Shown one piece after another: positions 6,735 to 17,135 of a stretch of 46,301 nt of DNA. The first letter of the stretch is position 1, and each line of letters starts with the position of its first letter. Below the pieces are notes generated by a model, which saw only the letters and a list, made by a program, of their open reading frames with translations, was not told the DNA's origin and searched no databases. Location: positions 1 to 46,301 of the IMG/VR virus record IMGVR_UViG_3300027608_000054, one strand, 5' to 3'. This DNA is from a virus. The position numbers and the translations under genes are program-made.

Positions 6735-9491
6735 TTAACAAGTTTGTAAAAATATGATAGATCCACCAGTTTGTACGGTTACTTTTTGCCTGAAACTTAT
6801 AAAGTTAGAAGACTTAATCGCTTTTTGACATAATATTCCACCACCCCCTCCACAGGACGTTGATGGTGAGACTGTCGTAGTTAAAGAAGGGTTAGTGTAA
6901 AGTACGGTCCCCAAACTTAGTGTTGGTGTTGATGTATAAAGGATTAACGAACCGATTGGATCAGAGCACGTTTGTGGTGCACTGAGAACGTAATAATTAT
7001 TATTCGATAACCAAGTATAGTAAACAGGGGTAGGCGTCGGGGTAGGCGTCGGGGTTGGACTAGGTGTTGGTGTCGCGGTTGGTGTTGGTGTTGGTCCAGG
7101 AGTTGCGGTTGGTGTCGGGCTAGGTGTTGGTGTTGGTGTCGCGGTTGGTGTCGGGCTAGGTGTTGGTGTTGGTAAAATGTTTTGACAAGAAATATTGTAA
7201 TCAATATTTAAAGATAAACTAAAATTGGCGTTTCCTAACGGATCGACCCCTCCCACACAATTTGATTGTATTTGTAGGGTATTATTTAATAAATTCACAC
7301 TATACTCCCCGACTTGTGGGATTGAAGAAAGTATATTTTCTATTGCTTGTTGCCATCCACCATCGTTTTCAACTAAAACCGTTTGAGTAAAGGCACTTCC
7401 ATTCAAATTAATTTCACATTCTAATATGTAATAATTAATAAAACAATTTGTATATCCAGAGGTTAAATCCAAAAACCCTTCTGAAACCATTTCAGAAATA
7501 CCTCTTTTTGTTCCCGAAGTTGTTGTAAAACTATTTGAACAGATATTATATCTAGTAACCCCAGTTACGGTTGTAAAAGTACAATCGATTTGGAACGATT
7601 GGTAATTTGTACATCCCGAAGCATCAACAACGGTAACAGTATATGAACCACCTGACAATCCTGAAACTGTGCTACCTGTTTGAGATAATGGGACATTATT
7701 TGACCAATTATATGTAAATGGTGGTGTTCCATCAAATATACTAACACTCGCAGAACCATCATTACCAAAAATACAATTATTAGTAAATACGGCACTGTCT
7801 AACTGTGCGGTGGTAGTTATGTTAAAAGTTTCAGAAACAACACAATCATTTTCATCTCTAACATCTAACGTATATTGACCTGCAGTTAAGTTAGTAAACG
7901 TCACTGAACTTAATGCGGTATTAATAATCGGTGGTTTCCCTGTTAAAAAATAATCTAATTGTCCTCCAACAGGCCAATTAGTATATCCCGTACCAACGTT
8001 AACCGTAAAACTACCATTACTTAATCCACAAGTTGCTCCTGTAGTTATAACATCAACAGTAAATTTCTCAACGGAATTAACAGATAATGTTTGACTATAA
8101 CCACAACCAGCACTTTCACCCGATATTGTTAAAAGGTAAGTGTCGTTTGGTAAATTAGGGAACGTAACGTTTTGACTTTGGGTATAAAAAGTATAATTCT
8201 GATTTGTTGTTAAACCTGATAAATCATATAAATAAAACCCAACAAGTCCGCTGATGTATGTTGTTATTGATCCGCTATTTTGGTTACAAACTGAGTTTGT
8301 TATTGTATTACCAATAACATTAAACCCTGATATTGTATTTAAGGCCGTTGTAACATAATAAGGACAATAGTTTGCATCTCTAACTAAAATGGTATATGAT
8401 GCCGAAGGTAAGGAATTTAGTGTGAATGTGTTCGATAAGGTGTATCCGACCTCACCTGTATTTGCCGAATAAAAATAAGGTAACGTACCTCCTGACATTG
8501 TTATTGATAATGCCCCGTCAGACGCAAAACAAGTTGGTGCCGTAGGTACAATTGATAATACCCCTATTGGCTCCGCAATTCCTACAGTTGTTGATTGGGT
8601 AACCGAACACCCATAAAAATCGGTCACCACCACTGAATAATTTCCAGCAGTTAATCCGGTTGCTAATTGTGTTGTTTGTCCGTCTGACCATAAATAGGTG
8701 TACGGTCCTGTTCCTGTTATCCCCGTTACTGCGATTTTACCTGTATTAATTACACAAGTACCCGCATTAACAACCCATAACCCATAACTAATGTTTGTGC
8801 TTCCAGTTATTAAAGTGTTCTCCGTTTTAGCGGTTCCCAATCCATAATCATACACAACTGTATGATATGTTGATGCTGGTAACCCCGCAATTTGATAAGG
8901 GAATTGGAGTACTGAATCTGTCCTAACATAATCAGAGACACCACTATATATAACAACATTATATGGTGAGTTTACTGATGTTGCACTAACATAAAACGTC
9001 CCATTGTCTTGACCACAACTAGTCCCTTCGGTCCCATAAATATTAGCAGTAAAACAGTTAGAAACTAAAACATTTATAAAGATTTCGTTGTTAAACTCCC
9101 CTAACGTATCGTTCAATCTAAATACGTAGGTCCCACCTGTAAGGCCAGTAAACGTTATTTCTGAGGAGTTAGTTTGGGCACTCAGTCCACTACCTGCCGG
9201 AGTAATAGGGTCGATCGTGTATGGTGAAACTCCTCCCGTTGGTGTGAATATTATAGTCCCTGTGGGGTTACCACAGACACCTGTAACTGAAAAGGTATAA
9301 CCTAAAGGTCCTGTACTACAATCTTGAGTACAGGTACTTAACGCATCTAATATTAACCCAATTGCTGATCCAGAATATGCCGTATCAATACAAACGGAGT
9401 CTAAATTATTGGCGAACCCTGTTTGGATTACACCACAACAATCAGTATAATTATAATAACCACCACTAGTAAACCCTGTAATACAAGCCAT
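6735..9491 (-). CDS. SprB-repeat adhesin with long Pro-Thr linker
   Basis: The 918-aa product has about seven SprB-type repeats between residues 74 and 640, starting near 74, 157, 245, 320, 401, 487 and 573. A typical unit runs C...(D/N)G.I.V...GG..PY.Y.W....GL..G.Y.V.V.D..GC. A Cys-containing module follows (about 660-770), then a Pro-Thr/Ser/Ala linker (774-823) and a Cys- and Gly-rich tip to 918. SprB repeats are best known from Flavobacterium gliding-motility adhesins. The ATG at 9491 overlaps the upstream TAA (TAATG); a TTG at 9500 in the same frame is inside the previous gene and rejected. No signal peptide or type IX secretion C-terminal domain is seen, so I read it as a virion fibre rather than an exported host protein. 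Confidence 0.85.
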   Translation of the reverse strand: MACITGFTSGGYYNYTDCCGVIQTGFANNLDSVCIDTAYSGSAIGLILDALSTCTQDCSTGPLGYTFSVTGVCGNPTGTIIFTPTGGVSPYTIDPITPAGSGLSAQTNSSEITFTGLTGGTYVFRLNDTLGEFNNEIFINVLVSNCFTANIYGTEGTSCGQDNGTFYVSATSVNSPYNVVIYSGVSDYVRTDSVLQFPYQIAGLPASTYHTVVYDYGLGTAKTENTLITGSTNISYGLWVVNAGTCVINTGKIAVTGITGTGPYTYLWSDGQTTQLATGLTAGNYSVVVTDFYGCSVTQSTTVGIAEPIGVLSIVPTAPTCFASDGALSITMSGGTLPYFYSANTGEVGYTLSNTFTLNSLPSASYTILVRDANYCPYYVTTALNTISGFNVIGNTITNSVCNQNSGSITTYISGLVGFYLYDLSGLTTNQNYTFYTQSQNVTFPNLPNDTYLLTISGESAGCGYSQTLSVNSVEKFTVDVITTGATCGLSNGSFTVNVGTGYTNWPVGGQLDYFLTGKPPIINTALSSVTFTNLTAGQYTLDVRDENDCVVSETFNITTTAQLDSAVFTNNCIFGNDGSASVSIFDGTPPFTYNWSNNVPLSQTGSTVSGLSGGSYTVTVVDASGCTNYQSFQIDCTFTTVTGVTRYNICSNSFTTTSGTKRGISEMVSEGFLDLTSGYTNCFINYYILECEINLNGSAFTQTVLVENDGGWQQAIENILSSIPQVGEYSVNLLNNTLQIQSNCVGGVDPLGNANFSLSLNIDYNISCQNILPTPTPSPTPTATPTPTPSPTPTATPGPTPTPTATPTPSPTPTPTPTPTPVYYTWLSNNNYYVLSAPQTCSDPIGSLILYTSTPTLSLGTVLYTNPSLTTTVSPSTSCGGGGGILCQKAIKSSNFISFRQKVTVQTGGSIIFLQTC
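7024..7171 (-). repeat. Pro-Thr codon repeat tract in the SprB-repeat adhesin gene
   Basis: Low-complexity DNA built from GGTGTC/GGTGTT-type hexamers (plus strand) encodes [13 protein letters not shown]-type residues. It also creates false Gly-Val frames on the opposite strand. Confidence 0.9.
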
Positions 9492-12400
9492 TAACCACAA
9501 TTAATTTGTAAATCTAAACCAATATATAGATTTAGTTGTTTATTTGTAAAGTTGTCATAACAACTAGAATTACTAATCGTTAAAACCCCACCAGAAAAAT
9601 AATAGTTTAATCCGTATTGATATAAATACTGTAATTTACTATCAATCGCATTTATCACATCATAATACGATAAAGGTAATCCGGTGGTTAAATCTATTGC
9701 ACTTTGTCCATATCCAACATAAAAAGGGTCAGATATTAAAGTGTCCTCAATATTTGTTACTGTATCTGTCAGTGTTAAATCAACATACCACGTCGACACC
9801 ATTGTTGTCGAGTCACAGTCAATACTTGTAAACCCACTACTCGTATATAGCTCATTTATTTTTGTATTTAAAACCGCGACCGGATCAAATGTTGGTAGAC
9901 TACATTGCGTTGTTTGATCAATACAATCGTATGTGTATGGTGATCCGTCATAAATACACGGTAGACAATCAGTATTTTTAAGATCACCTAATATAAAGGT
10001 ACAACCCCTCTGTCTTCTCCATACAAATTTTTGTCGATTAAAAATCGAATTATCCATTTTTTGTCCCGTATTCCAAATTGTGGTTGCTGGAACAAATTGT
10101 TCAACAAGTCTAACCCAATAATCACCCAACCCTAAAGTGAAGTCGATCATCTTCTGATATGTAAATTTATTATTAGGTATATTTAAAACTTGATCGGTCT
10201 GTAAATATTTCCAAAATATAGATTGTAATGCCGGATACCCACCAGTCTTACCGTCTGATATTGTTTGTCTATTTCTAACATTTATTAAATTATTATAGAA
10301 AGTTTGAGCGAACTCAAAAAATGTTTTTTGATTTGGTTTTGGGTCAACAACCGTCCAATCGTTCAATCCTGGTGTTGGGTACGGCGCAGTTAAACCTGAA
10401 TTAGGTATAGGGTATCCGTATTTTACTGACATTTCCCATATGTCATACGTTATTCCTTGTCCCATATTAAGATACAATTCCATATTCTTAACATTAACAA
10501 CCTGACCACTATCTTCAATCAAATAGTTAGTTGGTGAGTTTTCATCCGTACTTTTTCTTAACCCAACCGATCCTAAATCCCAAGATTTTTTATTATCAAT
10601 GGTTTTAGTGAGTCCATAACCCAAATCCATAGATGGGAATTTATCAAATCTATCAATATAATCTTGTCCGTATGTGAATGGTTTAAGTTTCGTAATTATG
10701 ATAGATGGTGATACCGAAAAATTAGAAAGATTAAAATCAATCTCTTCGGTTGATCTATGGTCTGGTGTTGTTTCAAACCATCCCGCACCTTTTTGGAAAA
10801 AGAAAGAATCGTTATTTACTGGCGGTTCGGGATATCCCGTATCAATATTTATTGGGTAATACTCTAAACCAACTAACGTTCTATTAATGACACCTGATTT
10901 TGTAAAACCAGTATATTGAGTACCCAATATTGAAAATATATTTGTACTATCTAAAGCGGGCGTTTCAACGTATGTTGTTCCTCCAGATAATTTTGCATAT
11001 TTTTCATAAAAATCATCTACCGATATTTTTTGGTCCGCTAAATAGATGTATTCGTTAAACTCAATTAATGCGTCAGGAGCTCCAATCATTCTCATAATAT
11101 ACTCAATGGAAGATCTGGTACCTTTTGATCTAAATAAGAATCCAGAATTTAATATTAGATTTCTGTAATATTGATAGTTTAACTCCGCAGGTGTCTGTTC
11201 TTTAGATTGTCCAGGATAAATAACGTCGTTGGTCGTTGTAAAGATAGACCCTAATAACGAATCGTTAGTTATCGGTGAAATATTAGGGTCTATCCCTAAT
11301 GTTGCAGCCAAATTACCTAATAGTTGTGAGGGTATGTCGTTCTTTACAATATAGTTAACTGATGTAATGTTTGCCAAAGCGTCAATGAACTTTTTAGTCT
11401 CATCAAAACTTCTACCATAAATTTGTAATGTTTTTTCAATTTTTTGGTCTATAGTATCAAACTCTTTTAGTGATCCAGAAGTTAAAAACCGACTTATTAG
11501 GTTTGTTTTATACTCATCCAATCTTTCAGTAATATACTGTAGGTTGGTCAAATAATTATCAAAAGTATTCGTTCTAATGTCTAAATTCCAAATACCGTCA
11601 GTATTCCAAGTTAAACTTTTATTAAATAAAATATAATTACCATTACTGTCATAATCCGGATAACTAAACGTTGCGGTATATTTTGGATATGCCTTCCTAT
11701 TTAAAATATAATCCTCAACCTCATCAAAGGCATCCTGAAATATTTGTTCAGTGACTAAATTATTTGGTTTTATAATTAAGGTGTCAGTAGTGGTTGTTGA
11801 GGTAAACGGTTTACCTTTAACGGTTATCGTTAATGTTCCTCCGGTTACCGATTGTGTTGGTTCTAAATCGACAACATTAAATTCGGTATTTAAATTATTA
11901 ACATATAACGAAAATCCCTCAAAATTATTTGTTATATCCCTATATTTTGAAACAGTTATTGGTCTATTAGCTACATTAATCCTTGCGTTTACGGAAAAAT
12001 CAATGTCAAATGGATTTTTGAAAAATCTTGAATCAGTATCAAACGTAGTTTCATTGTTAATGGTATCGTAAGAAACATTATATGCCGTATTACCTGTTTG
12101 TAAAATATAATTACGGTAGTACACCTCAATACCCGCAGGAAAATAATTAATCACTCTATTAACCGAAGCGGATATTCTTTTACTTAATGATCCATATAAT
12201 GAAAAACTTGTTATTTGTGCTAAATCAAAATTAGGGTAAACTCTAAAGTTTTTTTCAATAATTTGTTTAGTTTCAGCAATACTTTCAATATTTAAATTTT
12301 CCATATTAAATGGATCCGAAAAAACACCAGTATTAAAAGTTCTACTTACCTTTTCGTAAACAGAAGACGTGAATTCAAAATTACCAAGCGTCAACCCCCC

Positions 12401-12493
12401 TCCTGAGACTAATTGTAAACCAACTAAATCATCAGAAAAAGTACCCGACCCTACAGGTGGCGGTGATGGACATATAAATTTAGTTCTTGCCAT
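9491..12493 (-). CDS. Large baseplate/tail structural protein, 1000 aa
   Basis: I cannot assign a family with confidence. Residues 1-330 look beta-rich and 330-480 more helical. The segment [20 protein letters not shown] (about 454-475) recalls the short GT..ai..l helical motif of P2 gpI-type baseplate proteins. The length is close to T4 gp7 (about 1030 aa) and the gene lies in the same baseplate block, but I see no decisive gp7 motif. The C-terminal 120 residues are Cys-rich and end [12 protein letters not shown]. They resemble a module inside the adjacent SprB-repeat protein, suggesting shared attachment architecture. TAATG overlaps couple it to the genes on both sides. Probably the baseplate component that carries the adhesins. 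Confidence 0.7.
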   Translation of the reverse strand: MARTKFICPSPPPVGSGTFSDDLVGLQLVSGGGLTLGNFEFTSSVYEKVSRTFNTGVFSDPFNMENLNIESIAETKQIIEKNFRVYPNFDLAQITSFSLYGSLSKRISASVNRVINYFPAGIEVYYRNYILQTGNTAYNVSYDTINNETTFDTDSRFFKNPFDIDFSVNARINVANRPITVSKYRDITNNFEGFSLYVNNLNTEFNVVDLEPTQSVTGGTLTITVKGKPFTSTTTTDTLIIKPNNLVTEQIFQDAFDEVEDYILNRKAYPKYTATFSYPDYDSNGNYILFNKSLTWNTDGIWNLDIRTNTFDNYLTNLQYITERLDEYKTNLISRFLTSGSLKEFDTIDQKIEKTLQIYGRSFDETKKFIDALANITSVNYIVKNDIPSQLLGNLAATLGIDPNISPITNDSLLGSIFTTTNDVIYPGQSKEQTPAELNYQYYRNLILNSGFLFRSKGTRSSIEYIMRMIGAPDALIEFNEYIYLADQKISVDDFYEKYAKLSGGTTYVETPALDSTNIFSILGTQYTGFTKSGVINRTLVGLEYYPINIDTGYPEPPVNNDSFFFQKGAGWFETTPDHRSTEEIDFNLSNFSVSPSIIITKLKPFTYGQDYIDRFDKFPSMDLGYGLTKTIDNKKSWDLGSVGLRKSTDENSPTNYLIEDSGQVVNVKNMELYLNMGQGITYDIWEMSVKYGYPIPNSGLTAPYPTPGLNDWTVVDPKPNQKTFFEFAQTFYNNLINVRNRQTISDGKTGGYPALQSIFWKYLQTDQVLNIPNNKFTYQKMIDFTLGLGDYWVRLVEQFVPATTIWNTGQKMDNSIFNRQKFVWRRQRGCTFILGDLKNTDCLPCIYDGSPYTYDCIDQTTQCSLPTFDPVAVLNTKINELYTSSGFTSIDCDSTTMVSTWYVDLTLTDTVTNIEDTLISDPFYVGYGQSAIDLTTGLPLSYYDVINAIDSKLQYLYQYGLNYYFSGGVLTISNSSCYDNFTNKQLNLYIGLDLQINCG

Positions 12494-13401
12494 TAACTAA
12501 TAATGTTTGTGAAGTTTTTACTGAAATCAATATTAAGTCCCCTATCTTGTCTAACTTCATATAACAATTCATTAAAGTTATCTCTAACCTCAAACAAGTT
12601 ATATTGTTTATATATGTTACCAACACTATCATATAATGTGTATATACCGTCTTCAATACTTTTTGTTTGATTACCATAAAGAGCAATAGCTAAAGTATCT
12701 ATATCGTGTTCAGCAATTTGGATATCCATCGTGAATGGATTAAAAAAAGTATTACTTACAATAATTCTTTGGTTTGGTTGTCCAATAAATGGTGTGGCGC
12801 TTGGTTTGTTTGTTGGTGAGGATGATGGTGATAACGTACAAAAAAGTAAATCACTACCACTATCCAAATATCGATATCTAATAGATTTTTGTGAGGTATT
12901 TGTTTGGTCAGTTACTATCGGCTCACAATAGAAAGAAGATGTGACAATCCTATAAAAATTAGGTATTTTTGTTCCATCAATATTTAAATATTCGATTCTA
13001 AACCCAACAAGACCCTGATTTGTAAATTTGTTTCTAAACTGTGTGGGTACGTCATTTAAGTTAATAATAATCCCTTTAACGTTAGGTAACGCAGATAAAA
13101 CACCACAATCGGTTATTGTTGTTCTAATCTCTGCAGGTTTAATATATAATGTGTATATACCCACCCGATTAAATTCGTTCGCGGGTAATCTAAGATTATA
13201 AAGTCCCCCTAAAATTTCTTTACCGGAGACCCCACCAGTATCTCCATTGTGATAATAAGGTGTTAAAATATTCGCACTGTTTAATTTTTTTAACACAAAA
13301 TTATTGGTCACGTCCCTTGATGGTGTGTAATTCAGAATAATATCCACGTCTTGTGGGGATACATCTGCAGGTCTAACCGTTCCGTATGCTCCTAATGCCA
13401 T
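12493..13401 (-). CDS. Putative baseplate/tail structural protein, 302 aa
   Basis: No family is recognised. The N-terminus (MALGAYGTVRPADVSPQDVDI) looks like a structural-protein head; the middle is beta-rich with a SPSSSPTNKPSATP linker near residue 200. A C-terminal mixed domain contains DIDTLAIALYGNQTKSIEDGIYTLYDSVG. Its stop shares a base with the start of the 1000-aa gene (TAATG), which argues for matched expression and the same structure. Five Cys-free stretches alternate with a few isolated Cys. It has its own short leader of 31 nt carrying the A/T motif discussed in the findings. Confidence 0.6.
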   Translation of the reverse strand: MALGAYGTVRPADVSPQDVDIILNYTPSRDVTNNFVLKKLNSANILTPYYHNGDTGGVSGKEILGGLYNLRLPANEFNRVGIYTLYIKPAEIRTTITDCGVLSALPNVKGIIINLNDVPTQFRNKFTNQGLVGFRIEYLNIDGTKIPNFYRIVTSSFYCEPIVTDQTNTSQKSIRYRYLDSGSDLLFCTLSPSSSPTNKPSATPFIGQPNQRIIVSNTFFNPFTMDIQIAEHDIDTLAIALYGNQTKSIEDGIYTLYDSVGNIYKQYNLFEVRDNFNELLYEVRQDRGLNIDFSKNFTNIIS

Positions 13402-13432
13402 TTTTTATTTATAAATAGAGTTTATATTGTTT

Positions 13433-14515
13433 TTATGTGTTATTGATTTTAAAATATCCATAACCATATCTTACCAAATCACCGATATTGTCAACCTCGC
13501 CGAGTCTTTGTAAATTTTCAGTCCCACTATATTTTCCCCTTTCAACGAAAACATCGGATTGTATTTCTGGATCCATAACAAAATCTAATAATATTTCATC
13601 TTTTGTAATGGCTGAAACCACGATGTCGTTTGCCGTTATACCAGATGAATTAACTATAAATAAAGTGTTACCATTATTAAAATCATAATAATCAATGGAG
13701 TTAATGGTGTATGCGGTATATGTTGGTGTAATTTCTTGTATATACCCAAAAACCCCACTAAATGGTTGTAATATATAACCTGTAGTGTATGGGTTTGGTC
13801 CCCATCTTTTTAATAAAGTGAGTCTTGAGTTGGTATATCCAGATACGATAAATGGTACTTGGGTATATGAACTTGATATTTGTGCTGGTATGTTATTTTC
13901 ACTATCTCCCGTAAAAATAAAGTTATAATTGATTGGTGTCCCTGACCAATTACCTCCTTGTTGGGTAAACGTAATATTACCTAACTGATTATCTATTGTT
14001 ACTCCCGTAAATGGTAACGTTACCGTCTTTTCTACTTGGGTTATACCCCAAGGGTTATATTGTGTCATTTTAACAGTATAACTCTGTGGTGTCGACGCAT
14101 AAGTATGGTCTAAAACACTTTCATTAACACTCAATACAGACCCAACCAATCCGTCACCCCAATCAACTTTATATGTTGCAAGATCTAAAAAATTATTGTA
14201 TGAGTAACCTGCACTGTTATACAATCTAATAGTATATGGTGTTATTGGTGTTCCTGATATTACAAAGTTAGTTATAACGTCTTGTTGGTTAATTAAACCA
14301 TCAAAGTCACTGTAATACCCAATATCATTATATGATTGTGTAAATAAAATAGGAATTGTTAATCCGGTTAATAACGAATCTCCGTTCATTCCTCCACTCA
14401 AAACTTGTGTAAGTCCTGAATACACACCGAAGGTGTTACCATCATATGTGATATTAAATATATCTCTATTTAATACCTCAGGCGAAATGATTATATTTGA
14501 TCTTTCAGAATCCAT
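13433..14515 (-). CDS. Putative baseplate/tail protein with a PKD-like domain
   Basis: This 360-aa beta-rich protein contains a PKD-like Ig-fold at about residues 110-170. It is recognised from YKVDWGDG, then LDHTYASTPQSYTVKMTQ and NPWG. PKD domains occur in surface proteins and in phage tail proteins, usually for carbohydrate or protein contacts. The rest is Gly/Thr/Asn-rich and unassigned. The ATG at 14515 overlaps the stop of the upstream gene as TAATG. It belongs to the run of six structural genes following gp6, so a role in the baseplate periphery is the simplest reading. Confidence 0.6.
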   Translation of the reverse strand: MDSERSNIIISPEVLNRDIFNITYDGNTFGVYSGLTQVLSGGMNGDSLLTGLTIPILFTQSYNDIGYYSDFDGLINQQDVITNFVISGTPITPYTIRLYNSAGYSYNNFLDLATYKVDWGDGLVGSVLSVNESVLDHTYASTPQSYTVKMTQYNPWGITQVEKTVTLPFTGVTIDNQLGNITFTQQGGNWSGTPINYNFIFTGDSENNIPAQISSSYTQVPFIVSGYTNSRLTLLKRWGPNPYTTGYILQPFSGVFGYIQEITPTYTAYTINSIDYYDFNNGNTLFIVNSSGITANDIVVSAITKDEILLDFVMDPEIQSDVFVERGKYSGTENLQRLGEVDNIGDLVRYGYGYFKINNT

Positions 14516-15387
14516 TATGGGTTAACATATTCGTACCATTTTATCGGGGCTACCCCGGTACCCACTCTCTGTGCGTTTTGAAAATTGCTATTATAACTAT
14601 AAACCATATAATCAAATGTATCGTAGTCCACCACATATTTGTAGTAAAAATATTGTGTTTTATCTATATTAAACATATTTTGACCAATGAATGTTGATTG
14701 TGGTTTATTCATTAATCTAGTGAATTGGCCGATTTTAGCGTTAAAGAATTTGGCGCTAACATAAAATTCAGTGACTTTTAAGTAATTTTTATCTTTTAAC
14801 CAATAAACATAAAACCCCTCCTTATCGGCACCAATAGAATCCAAAACAAATTTAGGTTTTTTAACCGTTACATTTGTTTGGTTAAGTGGTGGCCCAATGG
14901 TTCCTGGCTCTTTTAATCCTTGTTGTGTTGGTAGGATTACACTTAATAAAAGGGTTTGTGATTCGTTTTGTGGTGAATCATAAAAATCCAACTTAAAGAA
15001 GCTCCCCTTGAATGAGTTTGAGAAATAGTAAATTTCACTGTCGGTAAACGTAGCGTTTTCGTAGTCAACCCCCCAATTAGTTATGCTTGATCCCGTAACT
15101 CCCGTTAAATAATCAAAAAAATAAAATTCATAATTAATGTCGGTACCTCCCGAACTAACACTTATTTGACCAAATGGTGTTTGTATATTCGCATTAAAAT
15201 TCCATTCGGAGTGTGCGAATTTTGTAACCTCAAAATCAGCCATCGGGTTTATAACATCCGAAATTACTTCATTCTCAAAATTTGCAATTCCATCTTCTCT
15301 ACCTGTCATATCAAAATTAATCTCAATGGGTATATTGATGTATTGATCTTGCGTCGTTATGGTTTTTCTAAAATAGTTATTATTCAC
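14515..15387 (-). CDS. Putative baseplate/tail structural protein, 290 aa (GTG start)
   Basis: I do not recognise the family. The protein is rich in Phe, Tyr and Asn and appears to be mostly beta. It starts with GTG at 15387, giving an 8-nt overlap with the end of the 584-aa gene; the first downstream ATG is at residue 27, which would remove the YINIPIEINFDM strand. The C-terminal half includes FYVYWLKDKNYLKVTEFYVSAKFFN. Tight coupling on both ends places it within the baseplate operon. Confidence 0.6.
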   Translation of the reverse strand: MNNNYFRKTITTQDQYINIPIEINFDMTGREDGIANFENEVISDVINPMADFEVTKFAHSEWNFNANIQTPFGQISVSSGGTDINYEFYFFDYLTGVTGSSITNWGVDYENATFTDSEIYYFSNSFKGSFFKLDFYDSPQNESQTLLLSVILPTQQGLKEPGTIGPPLNQTNVTVKKPKFVLDSIGADKEGFYVYWLKDKNYLKVTEFYVSAKFFNAKIGQFTRLMNKPQSTFIGQNMFNIDKTQYFYYKYVVDYDTFDYMVYSYNSNFQNAQRVGTGVAPIKWYEYVNP

Positions 15388-17134
15388 AAGGATCGGTGGT
15401 TGGTATGTTTATCTCATTTACAATCAATGATGTGTTTCTTTTGGTTGGGTAATGAATAAAGGTAATATCTTTAAATGGGTAATGAGCACCATTTATAAAT
15501 GGTATATTTAATCCTAACCCTTCGCTATCGATGAAACCATATTGATACAAATCTCTCCAATAAAATTTAGTGTCGTTGTTTGAGTAATAGGAATAAAATG
15601 GAACAACATCTATGTCTTCAAGGTTCGCACTTTCAATATAATCACTAAAAACTCTAATAGGTATTGAATAATGTGGTTTATACATATACCCAGGCGGATA
15701 AAGAACGGTATTATTATAATTGAATATACCGATAGCAAAACCCTGAAGTCCGTTCGGTATTGGTAGTGTCACATTAAATACGTCAGGGTTGTATGAGTAT
15801 TTATGATATAACGGAGATAAAACATATTCTAATTGATCAATATCGTTGTATTCACAAAAATCACCTTTAATAACATCGTTCACATTCAAAAAATTATTAT
15901 AATAGAAAGTGTACCCGTTTTGTTGGTATGAACTAACTGAAATATTATCTTTATTATCGGTTGATGTGTGATTCCACCATGGATCAACCGAGTTTTCCAA
16001 AAAGTTAAACTCCCATCCAATGTCTAACGCCCTTTGTAATGATTGTGGTGGTTTGTTAAACCAACCCATATATCCACGATTAACTATTGTAATAAAAAGT
16101 TCACTAACAGGTTTACCGTTATTGTCTATTAAACTAAAAGTATCGATATCTTTGTTTACTGTAAACCCATAACTTTGTGACCCATCTTTAACTGATATAC
16201 GTTGTTGTTGGTTTGGTGTTAAGGCTGAATATTCTAATTGTCTTTTAATTGGGAACGCGTTATTTTCAAACCCCATCTTAGTTAAAAACGTCTCGTCGTT
16301 ATTTGTTAAAATTTTGTGTAACCTAACATAATACCTTGACGTGGTTTCTCCCGTATTATCTATATTAATAATTCTTTTAAGGTTCCCAAAACGACCTGTA
16401 ACCACTTCGGATGGTGTGAATTTTAAATTATATATGGCAAAGACCCTCAAGTCTGACCTATACGTATCGTCACCCAAACTATATACTTGGAACGTATCTT
16501 TACCATCTATGGTGATATTCAATTTTACATATTGTCCGACCGTTAAATTATGATCGGTACCACAATAAAAATAAACTAAATCTTTACCGTTAAAGGTGTC
16601 TGTTTTAATTACGAAGGGTATTCCGTCTGAAACATTAAAGTTCGCATTCGTAACATTAAATTTTTCATCAACGTAAGTCATTGTTTGTGCCGTTGTGCTA
16701 CTATAAGTATATGAAACATATGTCGCCCAATTATAAGTCGTGGCACTTTTAGCGACAAACGGTACGTGTCCCGGTATCGATTTGTCTCTAATTAAAGAAA
16801 ACTCATCATATTGTGGGTACCCTTTCCATACACCAGTATTAATGGATGTTACTGAGTCAAGATAATAAAGGTTATTTTTAAATGGCGTATAATTCGTTTT
16901 ACCTGAAACCACATTATCAAAAATATTAACAATTTTACCATTTAACCTAAATGTACTTGAGTTTTGTCTTTCACTATCAAATATATCCTGTAAATCTATT
17001 AAGGTCGCTCTATCTCCTTGTACTATCTCTCTTCTTTCGCCAATTAACGGCAATTGAATTTCTACCGGTTGATTTGAGGACCCAGCATAACGCTTATCAC
17101 CTAAAACTATTCGTATTTCGTCTTGTTTTCTCAT
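15380..17134 (-). CDS. Putative baseplate/tail structural protein, 584 aa
   Basis: No confident family. It begins MRKQDEIRIVLGDKRYAG, followed by a short VEIQLPLIGERREIV segment and then long beta-rich stretches heavy in Tyr, Phe and Asn. Only two Cys are in the body and one at the C-terminus. Its size and place (next but one after gp6) might suggest an analogue of T4 gp8/gp10-type wedge or pin proteins, but I see no motif proving this. One nucleotide separates its start from the stop of the 1750-aa gene. Confidence 0.6.
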   Translation of the reverse strand: MRKQDEIRIVLGDKRYAGSSNQPVEIQLPLIGERREIVQGDRATLIDLQDIFDSERQNSSTFRLNGKIVNIFDNVVSGKTNYTPFKNNLYYLDSVTSINTGVWKGYPQYDEFSLIRDKSIPGHVPFVAKSATTYNWATYVSYTYSSTTAQTMTYVDEKFNVTNANFNVSDGIPFVIKTDTFNGKDLVYFYCGTDHNLTVGQYVKLNITIDGKDTFQVYSLGDDTYRSDLRVFAIYNLKFTPSEVVTGRFGNLKRIINIDNTGETTSRYYVRLHKILTNNDETFLTKMGFENNAFPIKRQLEYSALTPNQQQRISVKDGSQSYGFTVNKDIDTFSLIDNNGKPVSELFITIVNRGYMGWFNKPPQSLQRALDIGWEFNFLENSVDPWWNHTSTDNKDNISVSSYQQNGYTFYYNNFLNVNDVIKGDFCEYNDIDQLEYVLSPLYHKYSYNPDVFNVTLPIPNGLQGFAIGIFNYNNTVLYPPGYMYKPHYSIPIRVFSDYIESANLEDIDVVPFYSYYSNNDTKFYWRDLYQYGFIDSEGLGLNIPFINGAHYPFKDITFIHYPTKRNTSLIVNEINIPTTDPCE

Positions 17135-17135
17135 A

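Noticed and set aside
6944-7204. Minus-strand frame rich in His, Gln and Arg
   Set aside because: Out-of-frame reading of the PT tract inside the 918-aa gene; no start signal and no sensible protein.
9492-9500. Upstream TTG start for the SprB-repeat gene
   Set aside because: Lies inside the previous gene with no ribosome site; the ATG at 9491 makes the usual TAATG overlap.
13405-13420. T4-type late promoter TATAAATA before the 302-aa gene
   Set aside because: The palindromic TATTTATAAATA contains it, but it would leave almost no leader before the ATG, and other gaps show the motif only in the opposite orientation.
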